From NCBI GenBank assembly GCA_028817905.1, contig JAPPOR010001056.1, positions 1 to 32,381 of the forward strand: a stretch of DNA of 32,381 bases, given 5' to 3'. Below the pieces are notes generated by a model. That model had not been told where the DNA came from. It searched no databases and saw only the letters and a program-made list of their open reading frames with translations. Below, one piece after another: positions 7,337 to 14,124 of this stretch. Made by a program: the position numbers and the translations under genes. Every line of letters begins with the position of its first letter. Within the stretch, counting starts at the first letter, position 1. This stretch comes from Myxococcales bacterium. Its GTDB lineage: Bacteria > Myxococcota_A > Polyangia > Polyangiales > JAFGIB01.

Positions 7337-8116
7337 CTACCAGCACATGCGGATCGGCAGTCCCCGGTCGGCAAGGTAGCGCTTGAGCTCGGAGACTTTG
7401 TAGTCCCCGAAGTGCACCATCGACGCTACCAGGGCTGCGTCGGCCTTCCCTTCGGTCAGGACAGCGTAGAGGTGTTCTGGCTTGCCGGCGCCGCCTGACG
7501 CGATCACCGGTACGCCCACGGCTTCGGCGATCATGCGTGTCAACGCGATTTCGTAGCCATCGCGCGTTCCATCCGCGTCGATCGAGTTGACCACGAGTTC
7601 ACCGGCGCCGAGAGCTTCACCTTGCTTGGCCCAGGCCAGCGCGTCGCGTCCTGTGCGCGTGCGCCCTCCGTCTATCACGATCTCGTAGCCGCTTGGCGTT
7701 CCCTCGCAGGCTTCGACGCGCAAGATATCCATGGACAGGATTGTGCTCTGGGCGCCGATCGCTTGGGAGATGCGCTGGATCAGCTCCGGATCTTGAACGG
7801 CGGCAGAGTTCACATTGACCTTTTCCGCGCCAGCGAGTCGCAACTTGGTTGCGTCCTCAACCGATCGGATGCCGCCCCCGACCGAAAACGGTATGAAGGT
7901 GCGCGCTGCCACCGCCTCGACCACGTCGATCATGATGTTGCGGCGGTCGCTCGAAGCTGTGATGTCGTAGAAAACCAGCTCGTCCAGGCCGTCTTGGTAG
8001 TAGAGCGAGGCTCGCTCGAGCGGATCACCGATGTCGCGCGTGTCGACGAACTTCACGCTCTTGGCGAGTTTTCCGTCTCGCACATCGAGACAGGCCACGA
8101 TGCGCTTGGTCAACAT
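7337..8116 (-). CDS. hisF: Imidazole glycerol phosphate synthase cyclase subunit HisF
   Basis: The product is 259 aa, the usual HisF length. With HisH it converts PRFAR and glutamine-derived ammonia to imidazole glycerol phosphate and AICAR (histidine biosynthesis, with a link to purines). Both catalytic aspartates fall at the canonical positions: D11 in ACLDV and D130 in [29 protein letters not shown] and [12 protein letters not shown] are the phosphate-binding loops. The segment [17 protein letters not shown] is somewhat divergent from the common Y.. .GADELVFLDI form. Its ATG overlaps the hisH stop (ATGTTGA), with a GGAAGGA ribosome site inside hisH. It converges with the PEGA gene, leaving a 24-bp gap. 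Confidence 0.96.
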   Translation of the reverse strand: MLTKRIVACLDVRDGKLAKSVKFVDTRDIGDPLERASLYYQDGLDELVFYDITASSDRRNIMIDVVEAVAARTFIPFSVGGGIRSVEDATKLRLAGAEKVNVNSAAVQDPELIQRISQAIGAQSTILSMDILRVEACEGTPSGYEIVIDGGRTRTGRDALAWAKQGEALGAGELVVNSIDADGTRDGYEIALTRMIAEAVGVPVIASGGAGKPEHLYAVLTEGKADAALVASMVHFGDYKVSELKRYLADRGLPIRMCW

Positions 8117-8730
8117 GATGTTCCTTCCCAGCGGGCAAAGCGCTCGAGCAACGCGAGTCCCAGACGGCCACTTTTCTCTGGATGAAATTGCGTGGCAAAC
8201 AGATTGTCGCGGCCCAGCGCGCAGCAGAACGTACCGTCGTAGTCGCTGGTGGCGAACACGTGGCGGTCGTCGGCGGGATCGAGGTAGTACGAGTGCACGA
8301 AGTAGAACGCGTGTTCATTCTGCACGCCCTCCAGGAGAGGATGGGGGCGCTCGACATGCACGGTGTTCCAGCCCATGTGGGGCACCTTGATATGGTGTTC
8401 GCGGGGTGTAAAGCGGCGGGTCTGGCCGGGCACCCAGCCGAGTCCAACCGTCGGCCCTTCATCCGAACCATCCAGTACGAGCTGCGCCCCGACGCAGATC
8501 CCGAGGATGGGAGTCCCGCGGCCGAGGGCTGCGTGGAGCGCCTGATCGAGGCCCCTTGCGACCAGCGTGTCCATGGCGGTCTTCGCGTGTCCGACGCCGG
8601 GAAAGATGATCCTGTCCGCACGGGCCACGGATTCGGGATCGGACGTAAAGTCGGAGGTCAGACCCACCGCCGCGCACGCTCGCTGCACGCTCCGCAGGTT
8701 GCCGGCGTTGTAGTCCACGATCGTCAGCAT
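8110..8730 (-). CDS. hisH: Imidazole glycerol phosphate synthase glutamine amidotransferase subunit HisH
   Basis: The product is 206 aa from the ATG at 8730 (MLTIVDYNAGNLRSV, a classic HisH opening). The ORF-track extension to 8871 would overlap the divergent phosphatase gene and is unlikely. It is a class I glutaminase: nucleophile C79 in GICVGAQL, and H183 and E185 in QFHPEKSG complete the triad. It supplies ammonia to HisF, whose gene it overlaps by 7 nt. No other his genes are nearby, so the remaining pathway must be encoded elsewhere. No clear Shine-Dalgarno sequence precedes the start. Confidence 0.96.
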   Translation of the reverse strand: MLTIVDYNAGNLRSVQRACAAVGLTSDFTSDPESVARADRIIFPGVGHAKTAMDTLVARGLDQALHAALGRGTPILGICVGAQLVLDGSDEGPTVGLGWVPGQTRRFTPREHHIKVPHMGWNTVHVERPHPLLEGVQNEHAFYFVHSYYLDPADDRHVFATSDYDGTFCCALGRDNLFATQFHPEKSGRLGLALLERFARWEGTSC

Positions 8731-8800
8731 GTTGGCTGCGTGATAGCACGTTTTTGGCGGGATGCTGGACCCCAGACCCCCGTCCGGGTAGACCCGTCGG

Positions 8801-9427
8801 ATGACGATCGTGGTGATCCGGCACGGTGAAACCGCCCTCAACCGTGCGCGCGTGGTGCAGCCGGCGGACACCCCGCTCAGTGACGTGGGTCAGCAACAGG
8901 CGCAGCGCTTGGCCGGGCGCGCCAGTGGGTGGCCGGTGGCCGCGGTCCTTTGTAGCGATCTGCCGCGCGCCCGTATGACTGCCGCGCCCATGGTCGCCGC
9001 GCTGGACTGCGAACTTGAGCTGACTCCACTGCTACAGGAGCGCAATTTCGGTGACTTGCGCGGGACGCCCTACGCGGAGCTCGAGGTGGACATCTGGGCC
9101 CGTGACTATCATCCGCCGGGTGGAGAGACCTGGGAGGTCTTCGAGGAGCGGGTCGCGCGCGCGTGGGACTGGGTCGTGGGGCGTGCGGACGAGTTCGGTC
9201 GGGCGGGTCGGACCGGTCACGTCGTGGTTGTGACCCATGGGCTGGTGTGTCGGACCTTTGCCGCACGCCACTGGGAGCTCCCTGGGGGCGCAGAGGTTCC
9301 CAGGTACTGGCACAACACAAGCGTTAGCTCGATCGCGCGCTTGGCGCCGCACAGGGCGGCGGAGCTCAACTGCGCAGCTCATCTCGACCCATCGCAACGT
9401 CCGGACGGCGGCGTTTCGGGGATCTAG
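8801..9427 (+). CDS. Histidine phosphatase family (phosphoglycerate mutase-like) protein
   Basis: The product is 208 aa. The phosphohistidine motif is IRHGETALN (H8). SDLPRARMTA corresponds to the second arginine motif, LLQERNFGDLRG carries the catalytic Glu/Asp (E80), and VVVTHGLVCR contains the second catalytic histidine (H146). This is the broad-specificity phosphatase branch (CobC/GpmB/PhoE-like); the substrate is unknown. It is divergent from hisH with 70 bp between starts. The TAG stop is immediately followed by the 86-bp inverted-repeat element. The last 20 residues are not conserved-looking. Confidence 0.9.
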   Translation: MTIVVIRHGETALNRARVVQPADTPLSDVGQQQAQRLAGRASGWPVAAVLCSDLPRARMTAAPMVAALDCELELTPLLQERNFGDLRGTPYAELEVDIWARDYHPPGGETWEVFEERVARAWDWVVGRADEFGRAGRTGHVVVVTHGLVCRTFAARHWELPGGAEVPRYWHNTSVSSIARLAPHRAAELNCAAHLDPSQRPDGGVSGI

Positions 9428-9428
9428 C

Positions 9429-9514
9429 TAGCGACCTTGAGTCAGGGTTTCGTGGACGTTTGCGTCAAGTTTGGTCCCGTTGCCTTGATCGCATGCGTCT
9501 GGACAAGGTCGCTA
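9429..9514 (+). repeat. 86-bp element with terminal inverted repeats, copy A
   Basis: It begins TAGCGACCTTG and ends CAAGGTCGCTA, an 11-bp perfect terminal inverted repeat. It aligns without gaps to the reverse complement of 19512-19597, at about 67 of 86 positions by eye, with differences concentrated in the centre. An internal GACG-TTTG-CGTC can form a hairpin. The element begins 1 base after the phosphatase stop codon and lies in the convergent junction with the helicase gene. It could be a MITE/REP-like element or a bidirectional terminator. No target-site duplication is evident. Confidence 0.75.
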
Positions 9515-9743
9515 GGTCGCGCTGCGCGCTCCGGGGATGAGCTGCATGCGGGGGTGGTTTCGGATGGCGCCTGGGGCACATGCGTCGTTGGGCGGGGACG
9601 CCGAAATGGTGCACGCGCCCTTTCCCCCGCCGCGGCAAAGCCGCCCCATGCACACCCACCCGGACACCTTTCCGAGGATCGCGCCGCTTCCGGTGCGCCG
9701 AAGTCATGCACCGAAGTCATGCTTGATGCGGGCTGGCCGGTCT
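9515..9743. other. Convergent intergenic remainder with a 13-bp direct repeat
   Basis: No gene is seen between element A and the helicase stop codon. CCGAAGTCATGC occurs twice with a period of 13 bases (9698-9709 and 9711-9722). The ORF-track entries here are shadow-like, with Pro/Arg-rich composition. Confidence 0.5.
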
Positions 9744-11753
9744 TCATCCGGGAAGCGGTACGCGTGGTGAGTTGGCGGTGAGCATGCCGCGCAGTGCTGC
9801 GGTGACTGCGCTTTGCGGGGCGTTGCGTTCAAAGTAGGCGACGTCCGAGACAACGATCAGCTTGCCGCGAGCCCGCGAGAGGCTGACGTTGATCAGGTTG
9901 CGCGCGGTTGTACCGCTGCGGGCGTCGTTGAGGAGCACTCCGGGGCGCATCGGAGCGGCGTCGACGGTGTCGAAGATAACCAGGTCCCGCTCGTGGCCCT
10001 GGAAGCGATGCACAGTGCTGCACTCGATGCGGTGGTCTGCTCCCGCACGCCGTAGGCGGCTGCGAATGTCACGTGCCTGGTCCGCGTAGGGCGTGATCAC
10101 CGCGACCGATGCAGCGCCGGCTTGCGCTCCCTCCAGCGCGAGCTGCACACAGAGCTCGGCGCTCTGGTCGTTGTATCTCGAACCGCTGCCTCTGCGGCTC
10201 TTGCAGCGCGAGGTACCGGCGGTGTCGACCACGATCAGCGGCTCGCCCGGATAGGGCGCGCGGCCGGCGATTGCCGCGCGCGTCTCGGTCCCCTCGCCGT
10301 GCCGCAGGCGGCCATTGTAAAATAGGTCGCTGACCAGTTCACCGATGCGAGGATGCATGCGGTACTGCGTGTCGAGCATCACCACGTGTGGCGAGGCCTG
10401 TGGTTGCGGCACCGTGACCTCGAAGATGCTGCGCCCCATGGTGCGGCGCACCTGTGGATCCTCCGAGTGCACGATCGGAGGAAGCTGACGCGGGTCTCCG
10501 ACCATGATCGTCTTGTCCCGCGCAAGGCAGGCCGCGTAGAAGAGCGAAGGCAGGATTGCCATGCTCGCCTCCTCGGCGACCACCACGTCGAACCGCTGCC
10601 CCTCAAGTAGCTGGTTGAAATACGCGCCAGTGAGTGTCGTCAGTATGGCGCGCGCCTGGCCCACCACGGTGCCCTCGTCGCTGCGCAGGACCGCTTCGTG
10701 CCTAGCAATGCTGTCCTTGCAGAGTGCGGCGACCCGCTGCAGGCGCGCTGCGCGAAGCTTCAGCGTCGCCGCCAGGGTCTCGTGGGCTGCGCGGCACAGG
10801 CGTCGGGAGCGCGCTTGTGTGAAGACGCCCTCCAGGTCTGTTGGCCGCAGTGCTGGCGGCTCAGGCTCCGCGAAAAGGGAGGTTTGCTGCGCGGGAGCCT
10901 TCTGCTGCAGGCGTTCCTGTGCCTTCAGCAAGCGCCGAAGCATCGCGCCCACCTCGCGGTGGCGTCGGCGCAGCGCGCGGAGCGCGTCGGTGCGGCCCTC
11001 GTGCAGGCGGCCCATCACTTCATGCAAGGCCGCGCCGTGGGAGTCAGCTTTCGTGCGGCCGAGCCGGACCACGAGCCCACGCTCGATTGCTGCGCGCCCC
11101 TCGTCCGCATTCGCGATTTGCGACAGTCCCTGGTCCACTGCCGAGTTGGTGGTCGATACCAGCAGCAGGCGCTTGCCCTGGGCTAGAAGCTCGCGCACAA
11201 CGTGGCCCAGGGTTCGGGTCTTGCCCGTGCCCGGCGGTCCCCATAGGAAAGCCAGCGAATTGTCGCTACACAGTTGCACCGCGGCGCGCTGGCTTTCGTT
11301 GAGCGCGCTGTGGTCCAGCGAGAGTGTCTGAGGACTGTGCTGCGGCTCGCCCTTGCCGAAGAGCGAGAGCGCGCGCTCCACGTAAAAAGTCTGGGGCGAC
11401 AGGCACTCGAGTGCCCGGTCCAACTTCTCGTAGAGGAACCACGGATAGAATACCAGGATCGTCCTGGTCCCGAGCTCGATGGCGCGCTCACCGCGCAGGG
11501 TAACCATGCCCGCAATCAGCGCCTCGACCGTCACGACCACTTCGCGCCCACCGCTCCGCAAGGTGCACTCGGCTCCCACTATCAACTTGTCGCTGTGTGT
11601 GGGCAGAGCGACCTCGTAGCGCGTGGTGCCATCTGGCTCGCTGGATGCCTCCCCCGTCCCCAGCATGACTTCGAATGGACCAAGGCGCTGACGCATGGCC
11701 TCCATCTCGCCGCGAATTCCCCGTCGGAAGGCTGTGACGAAGCGGACGAGCAT
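9744..11753 (-). CDS. UPF1-like superfamily 1 helicase (AAA_11/AAA_12 type)
   Basis: The product is 669 aa. The helicase motifs are in order: Walker A GPPGTGKTRT (about 172-180), motif Ia TTNSAVDQ, motif II VVAEEAS (391-397), motif III GDPRQLPPIV (419-428), motif IV QYRMHPRIGELV, VITPYADQARDIRSRL, motif V STVHRFQGHERD and motif VI INVSLSRARGKL. The N-terminal 150 residues resemble the beta-barrel domain of UPF1/IGHMBP2/DNA2-like enzymes. Motif II has EEAS where DEAS is usual. A charged insertion (about 240-345) carries QQTSLFAEPE, which resembles a sliding-clamp-binding motif. Likely role: ATP-driven translocation on ssDNA or RNA. The gene appears monocistronic. Confidence 0.93.
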   Translation of the reverse strand: MLVRFVTAFRRGIRGEMEAMRQRLGPFEVMLGTGEASSEPDGTTRYEVALPTHSDKLIVGAECTLRSGGREVVVTVEALIAGMVTLRGERAIELGTRTILVFYPWFLYEKLDRALECLSPQTFYVERALSLFGKGEPQHSPQTLSLDHSALNESQRAAVQLCSDNSLAFLWGPPGTGKTRTLGHVVRELLAQGKRLLLVSTTNSAVDQGLSQIANADEGRAAIERGLVVRLGRTKADSHGAALHEVMGRLHEGRTDALRALRRRHREVGAMLRRLLKAQERLQQKAPAQQTSLFAEPEPPALRPTDLEGVFTQARSRRLCRAAHETLAATLKLRAARLQRVAALCKDSIARHEAVLRSDEGTVVGQARAILTTLTGAYFNQLLEGQRFDVVVAEEASMAILPSLFYAACLARDKTIMVGDPRQLPPIVHSEDPQVRRTMGRSIFEVTVPQPQASPHVVMLDTQYRMHPRIGELVSDLFYNGRLRHGEGTETRAAIAGRAPYPGEPLIVVDTAGTSRCKSRRGSGSRYNDQSAELCVQLALEGAQAGAASVAVITPYADQARDIRSRLRRAGADHRIECSTVHRFQGHERDLVIFDTVDAAPMRPGVLLNDARSGTTARNLINVSLSRARGKLIVVSDVAYFERNAPQSAVTAALRGMLTANSPRVPLPG

Positions 11754-11765
11754 CGTCGTAGCACC

Positions 11766-11783
11766 CTAGCCCGGATCCCTCAT
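11766..11783 (-). repeat. Dispersed repeat module b, inverted copy
   Basis: Its reverse complement ATGAGGGATCCGGGCTAG matches bases 50-67 at 16 of 18 positions. It lies 13 bases upstream of the helicase start, and the AGGG at its distal edge may be part of that gene's ribosome site. Confidence 0.5.
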
Positions 11784-11864
11784 CGACTTCCCGGGACCTC
11801 GCTCGGTCTTCGACGTCCACGGGCTTTCGGCTACTTCACGAACTCAGTAGCATTCGGCCGGTTC

Positions 11865-11898
11865 CCGAAAAGCCCTGTGAAGCCGCGTCTCTGCGCGA
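11865..11898 (+). repeat. Dispersed repeat module a, copy 2
   Basis: CCGAAAAGCCCTGTGAAGCC and the following CTGCGCGA match bases 1-34 with about 4 differences. In copy 1 module b follows on the same strand. Here module b is inverted and about 80 bases upstream, so the modules can rearrange independently. Confidence 0.6.
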
Positions 11899-12220
11899 AC
11901 CGCTCGCGTGTGGCTGGCTGATATGGCGTCCCGCCTTCGATGCCCGCGGGGGCACCCGGGGCGATCGCGTGGGCTGTTTCGAGGCGCGATCCAGCCCCTG
12001 CTGCGCCATGGAACCGCCGGCTAGCCCGGCTCCGTCGCTTCAACGCACAATTGCGATCATTGTACGCCTCCCTTGCGAAACCAAGACTACGTGACAGGGC
12101 CTTCAGAGCGCCCATACGACCGTGCAAACGCTTGCTTTGCAGCGGCTAGCACTTCTAGGAAGAAGGACCCGGGTCCCTGCGGCCTCGGTGCCGCTGTCCG
12201 CCACGAACAACGGCCCGGAA

Positions 12221-13216
12221 CTACCAGTCCGGGTGACTACATACGCGGGCGCTGTCGGCGAGTAGCCCGGGGTGGCCGCCGGTGTGAATGAAACAGACCT
12301 TGTCCGACCTGGTGGCCAGCTGTGATAGGCCGTAGAGCGCTTTGCAGGTGTAGACCGGATCAAGCACGAGCCCTGTTGTGCGTGCCACGCGCAGCAAGAA
12401 CGAGAGTTGCTCGTCCGTGGGGATCCCGTAGGCCGGGCCCCGGAATGCATAGTCGATGGAGAGGGGCGCGGAAGCCGGCAGGTCTCGCGACAGCGCGCGC
12501 GCTTCGCCGATGAGTTCGGCCACCTTGTCTTCGAAGTACGGCGCCTGGTCACATACCGCGATCCCCAGGGCCGCCGCCGCCACCCCATGGTGGGCCGCAC
12601 CGAGTGCTACCCCGGCCGCGGTGCCACCCGACCCACAGGCGAACGCGACCAGATCGAAGCGGGCCGGCGCGCCCGCTTCACCTGCAGCTAGCTGAGCGGA
12701 AAGCTCGCCCATCGCATCTACATAGCCCAGCGAACCGAGCCCGTTGGAACCGCCTTCGGGAATCACGTAGGGCTTTTCACCCACTCGCCGCAGCTCCCGT
12801 GCCACGTCTAGCATCAAGGTGTCGCGGCGTGCGTACTCAGCAGGGGTGACGAGTCGAACCTCCGCTCCGACAAGCGCGTCCAGAAACAGGTTGCCACGCG
12901 GAGTCGCCTGGGCGGGCTCGGTGGTGCGCAGGAGCAGCACCGAGCGCATCCCACAGTTGCGCGCCAACACGGCCGTTGCCCGGCAGTGGTTTGACTGGAT
13001 ACCCCCGCACGTGACCACCACGTCGGCACCCTGGCTGCGCGCGTCGGCTAGCAGATACTCGAGCTTGCGGACCTTGTTGCCGGTCTCGACTCCCCCGCTC
13101 ATATCGTCCCGCTTGACCCACACCTGCCCACCCACGATCTCGTCGAGGGCAGCGTGTCGGAACAGCGGCGTGGGCAGGTTCGCGAGCCTAAGCTTGGCCC
13201 GCGAGGGCGCCGTCAC
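12221..13216 (-). CDS. dcyD: PLP-dependent D-cysteine desulfhydrase / ACC deaminase family enzyme
   Basis: The product is 331 aa from the GTG at 13216, typical for this fold-type II family (about 325-340 aa). The family opening LPTPLFRH, WVKRDDMSGGVETGNKVRKLEYLL (the PLP lysine is in GNKVRKLE), CGGIQSNHCRATA and the Gly-rich phosphate loop ACGSGGTAAG are all clear. Family members convert D-cysteine to pyruvate, H2S and ammonia, or open the ring of ACC; sequence alone does not decide, so the symbol is tentative. The ORF-track start at 13342 adds a Pro/Ser-rich extension that is the neighbour gene read in another frame. GTG overlaps the predicted TGA of the upstream gene as GTGA. Confidence 0.88.
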   Translation of the reverse strand: MTAPSRAKLRLANLPTPLFRHAALDEIVGGQVWVKRDDMSGGVETGNKVRKLEYLLADARSQGADVVVTCGGIQSNHCRATAVLARNCGMRSVLLLRTTEPAQATPRGNLFLDALVGAEVRLVTPAEYARRDTLMLDVARELRRVGEKPYVIPEGGSNGLGSLGYVDAMGELSAQLAAGEAGAPARFDLVAFACGSGGTAAGVALGAAHHGVAAAALGIAVCDQAPYFEDKVAELIGEARALSRDLPASAPLSIDYAFRGPAYGIPTDEQLSFLLRVARTTGLVLDPVYTCKALYGLSQLATRSDKVCFIHTGGHPGLLADSARVCSHPDW

Positions 13217-13847
13217 GGTGCTGGGGACGGAGCGGGCGTCGGCATGGGCATAGGAGCCGGTTGAGGACCCGGAGCCGGTTGCGGGGCTGGGGTCTGCTGC
13301 TGGGCCTGCGTGACCGTGGCCTGTCCTGGCGGGGCGCACCACTGCCCGCCTGAATCTGAGCGCGTGGCTGGGTAACCATCGGCGGAGCCTTGGCCATCCG
13401 CTTCAACTGTGCGTCGAAGATGCCTCCGCAGCTCGTCGATTCACCGGTCGCATCGAACACCCAACCCTCAACGGTGCCGCTCAGATGATCGTTGCTGAGC
13501 ACATCCACGTCGCCTCGGATCTGGGCCATGTTCATGCCTTCCGGCGTGCGGATTTTGACCGTGAGGCCGACCGTGCACCCCTTCATCACCACACCGGTTT
13601 CGATCTGCATGTTGGTGTAGTTGCGGGTGAAGTCGACGGCGCGGCCGCCTCCACCCTTGACGGGCAGCAGGAAGGGGCCGAGGTTGCAGCCAGTCGGGCC
13701 GGAACTCCCCTGCAGAAACTGGTACTCCGACCAGAAATCCCCGTCTACCGCCTGGCACGTCTTGGGCTCGGCCGAGCAGGCCTGGGCGCCCAGCATGATG
13801 GTCAGACTCGCACAGGCCATCGCCACGGTCTTCGTCATAGCGCTCAC
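13213..13847 (-). CDS. Secreted protein or lipoprotein with an apparent frameshift
   Basis: The N-terminal signal peptide (MTKTVAMACASLTIMLGAQACS) is best started at ATG 13838, eight bases after GGGAG; the track uses GTG 13847. Cys residues recur in the core (C27, CNLG, GCTVG, SCGG), suggesting disulfides. As written, the frame runs to 13188 with an Arg-rich tail. Adding one C to the C4 run at 13331-13334 instead gives GAPPPGQATVTQAQQQTPAP and a Pro/Ala-rich tail ending at TGA 13213-13215, which overlaps the dcyD GTG start. I therefore think the sequence contains a 1-base deletion, either real or an error. The family is unknown. The core reads like a periplasmic beta-rich domain (TVEGWVFDATGE). 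Confidence 0.65.
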
Positions 13848-14061
13848 TCCCGGATTCCCCGGCTGAAACCCATCGCCGCGGTGTGAGTCGTGATCTCACC
13901 CGTCTGCGTCTGGGCGGTAACACACATTGCCTTCCACGCGGTATCGAGCCGCTGCTCGCTTGTCAATGCGCTCGCCTCTACGTTTGTCCAACACAGTCTA
14001 AATTCCTGGGTGCATTTTTTCCGGGGAATTACATTAGTGAAGGATTTTTAGAACTCGAGTG

Positions 14062-14091
14062 TTGGTGGTTCGACGCTAGCCGTCGTATATT
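14062..14091 (+). promoter_or_regulatory. Possible promoter of the kinase gene
   Basis: TTGGTG (14062-14067) and TATATT (14086-14091) are separated by 18 bases in an AT-rich island that is unusual for this window (TTTTTT near 14015 and TTTTTA near 14045). It lies 33 bases upstream of the kinase ATG. This is by eye only. Confidence 0.35.
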
Positions 14092-14095
14092 TGAG

Positions 14096-14115
14096 ACCTG
14101 GGCAATGCCCCAGGT
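14096..14115 (+). promoter_or_regulatory. Leader hairpin just before the kinase ribosome site
   Basis: ACCTGGG, loop CAATGC, CCCAGGT makes a 7-bp perfect stem. The ribosome-site-like TAGGG follows at once and the ATG is 9 bases further on. Folding could influence ribosome access. No known riboswitch class is recognised. Confidence 0.35.
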
Positions 14116-14124
14116 AGGGTCCGG

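Larger units (their letters stand above)
11754..12220. other. Intergenic region carrying dispersed repeat copy 2
   Basis: This 467-bp gap between the helicase 5' end and the dcyD-like 3' end holds both modules of the dispersed repeat (listed separately). It also has CTAGCCCGG near 12018, an ACAAT-TGCGATC-ATTGT inverted repeat around 12046-12064, and a CCCGGA/TCCGGG stem at 12214-12233 that overlaps the dcyD stop codon. The short ORFs here look random. Confidence 0.5.

Noticed and set aside
13217-13342. N-terminal extension of the dcyD-like ORF (MVRPARTGHGHAG..)
   Set aside because: It is the upstream gene's Pro-rich tail read in another frame; the family N-terminus begins at the GTG.
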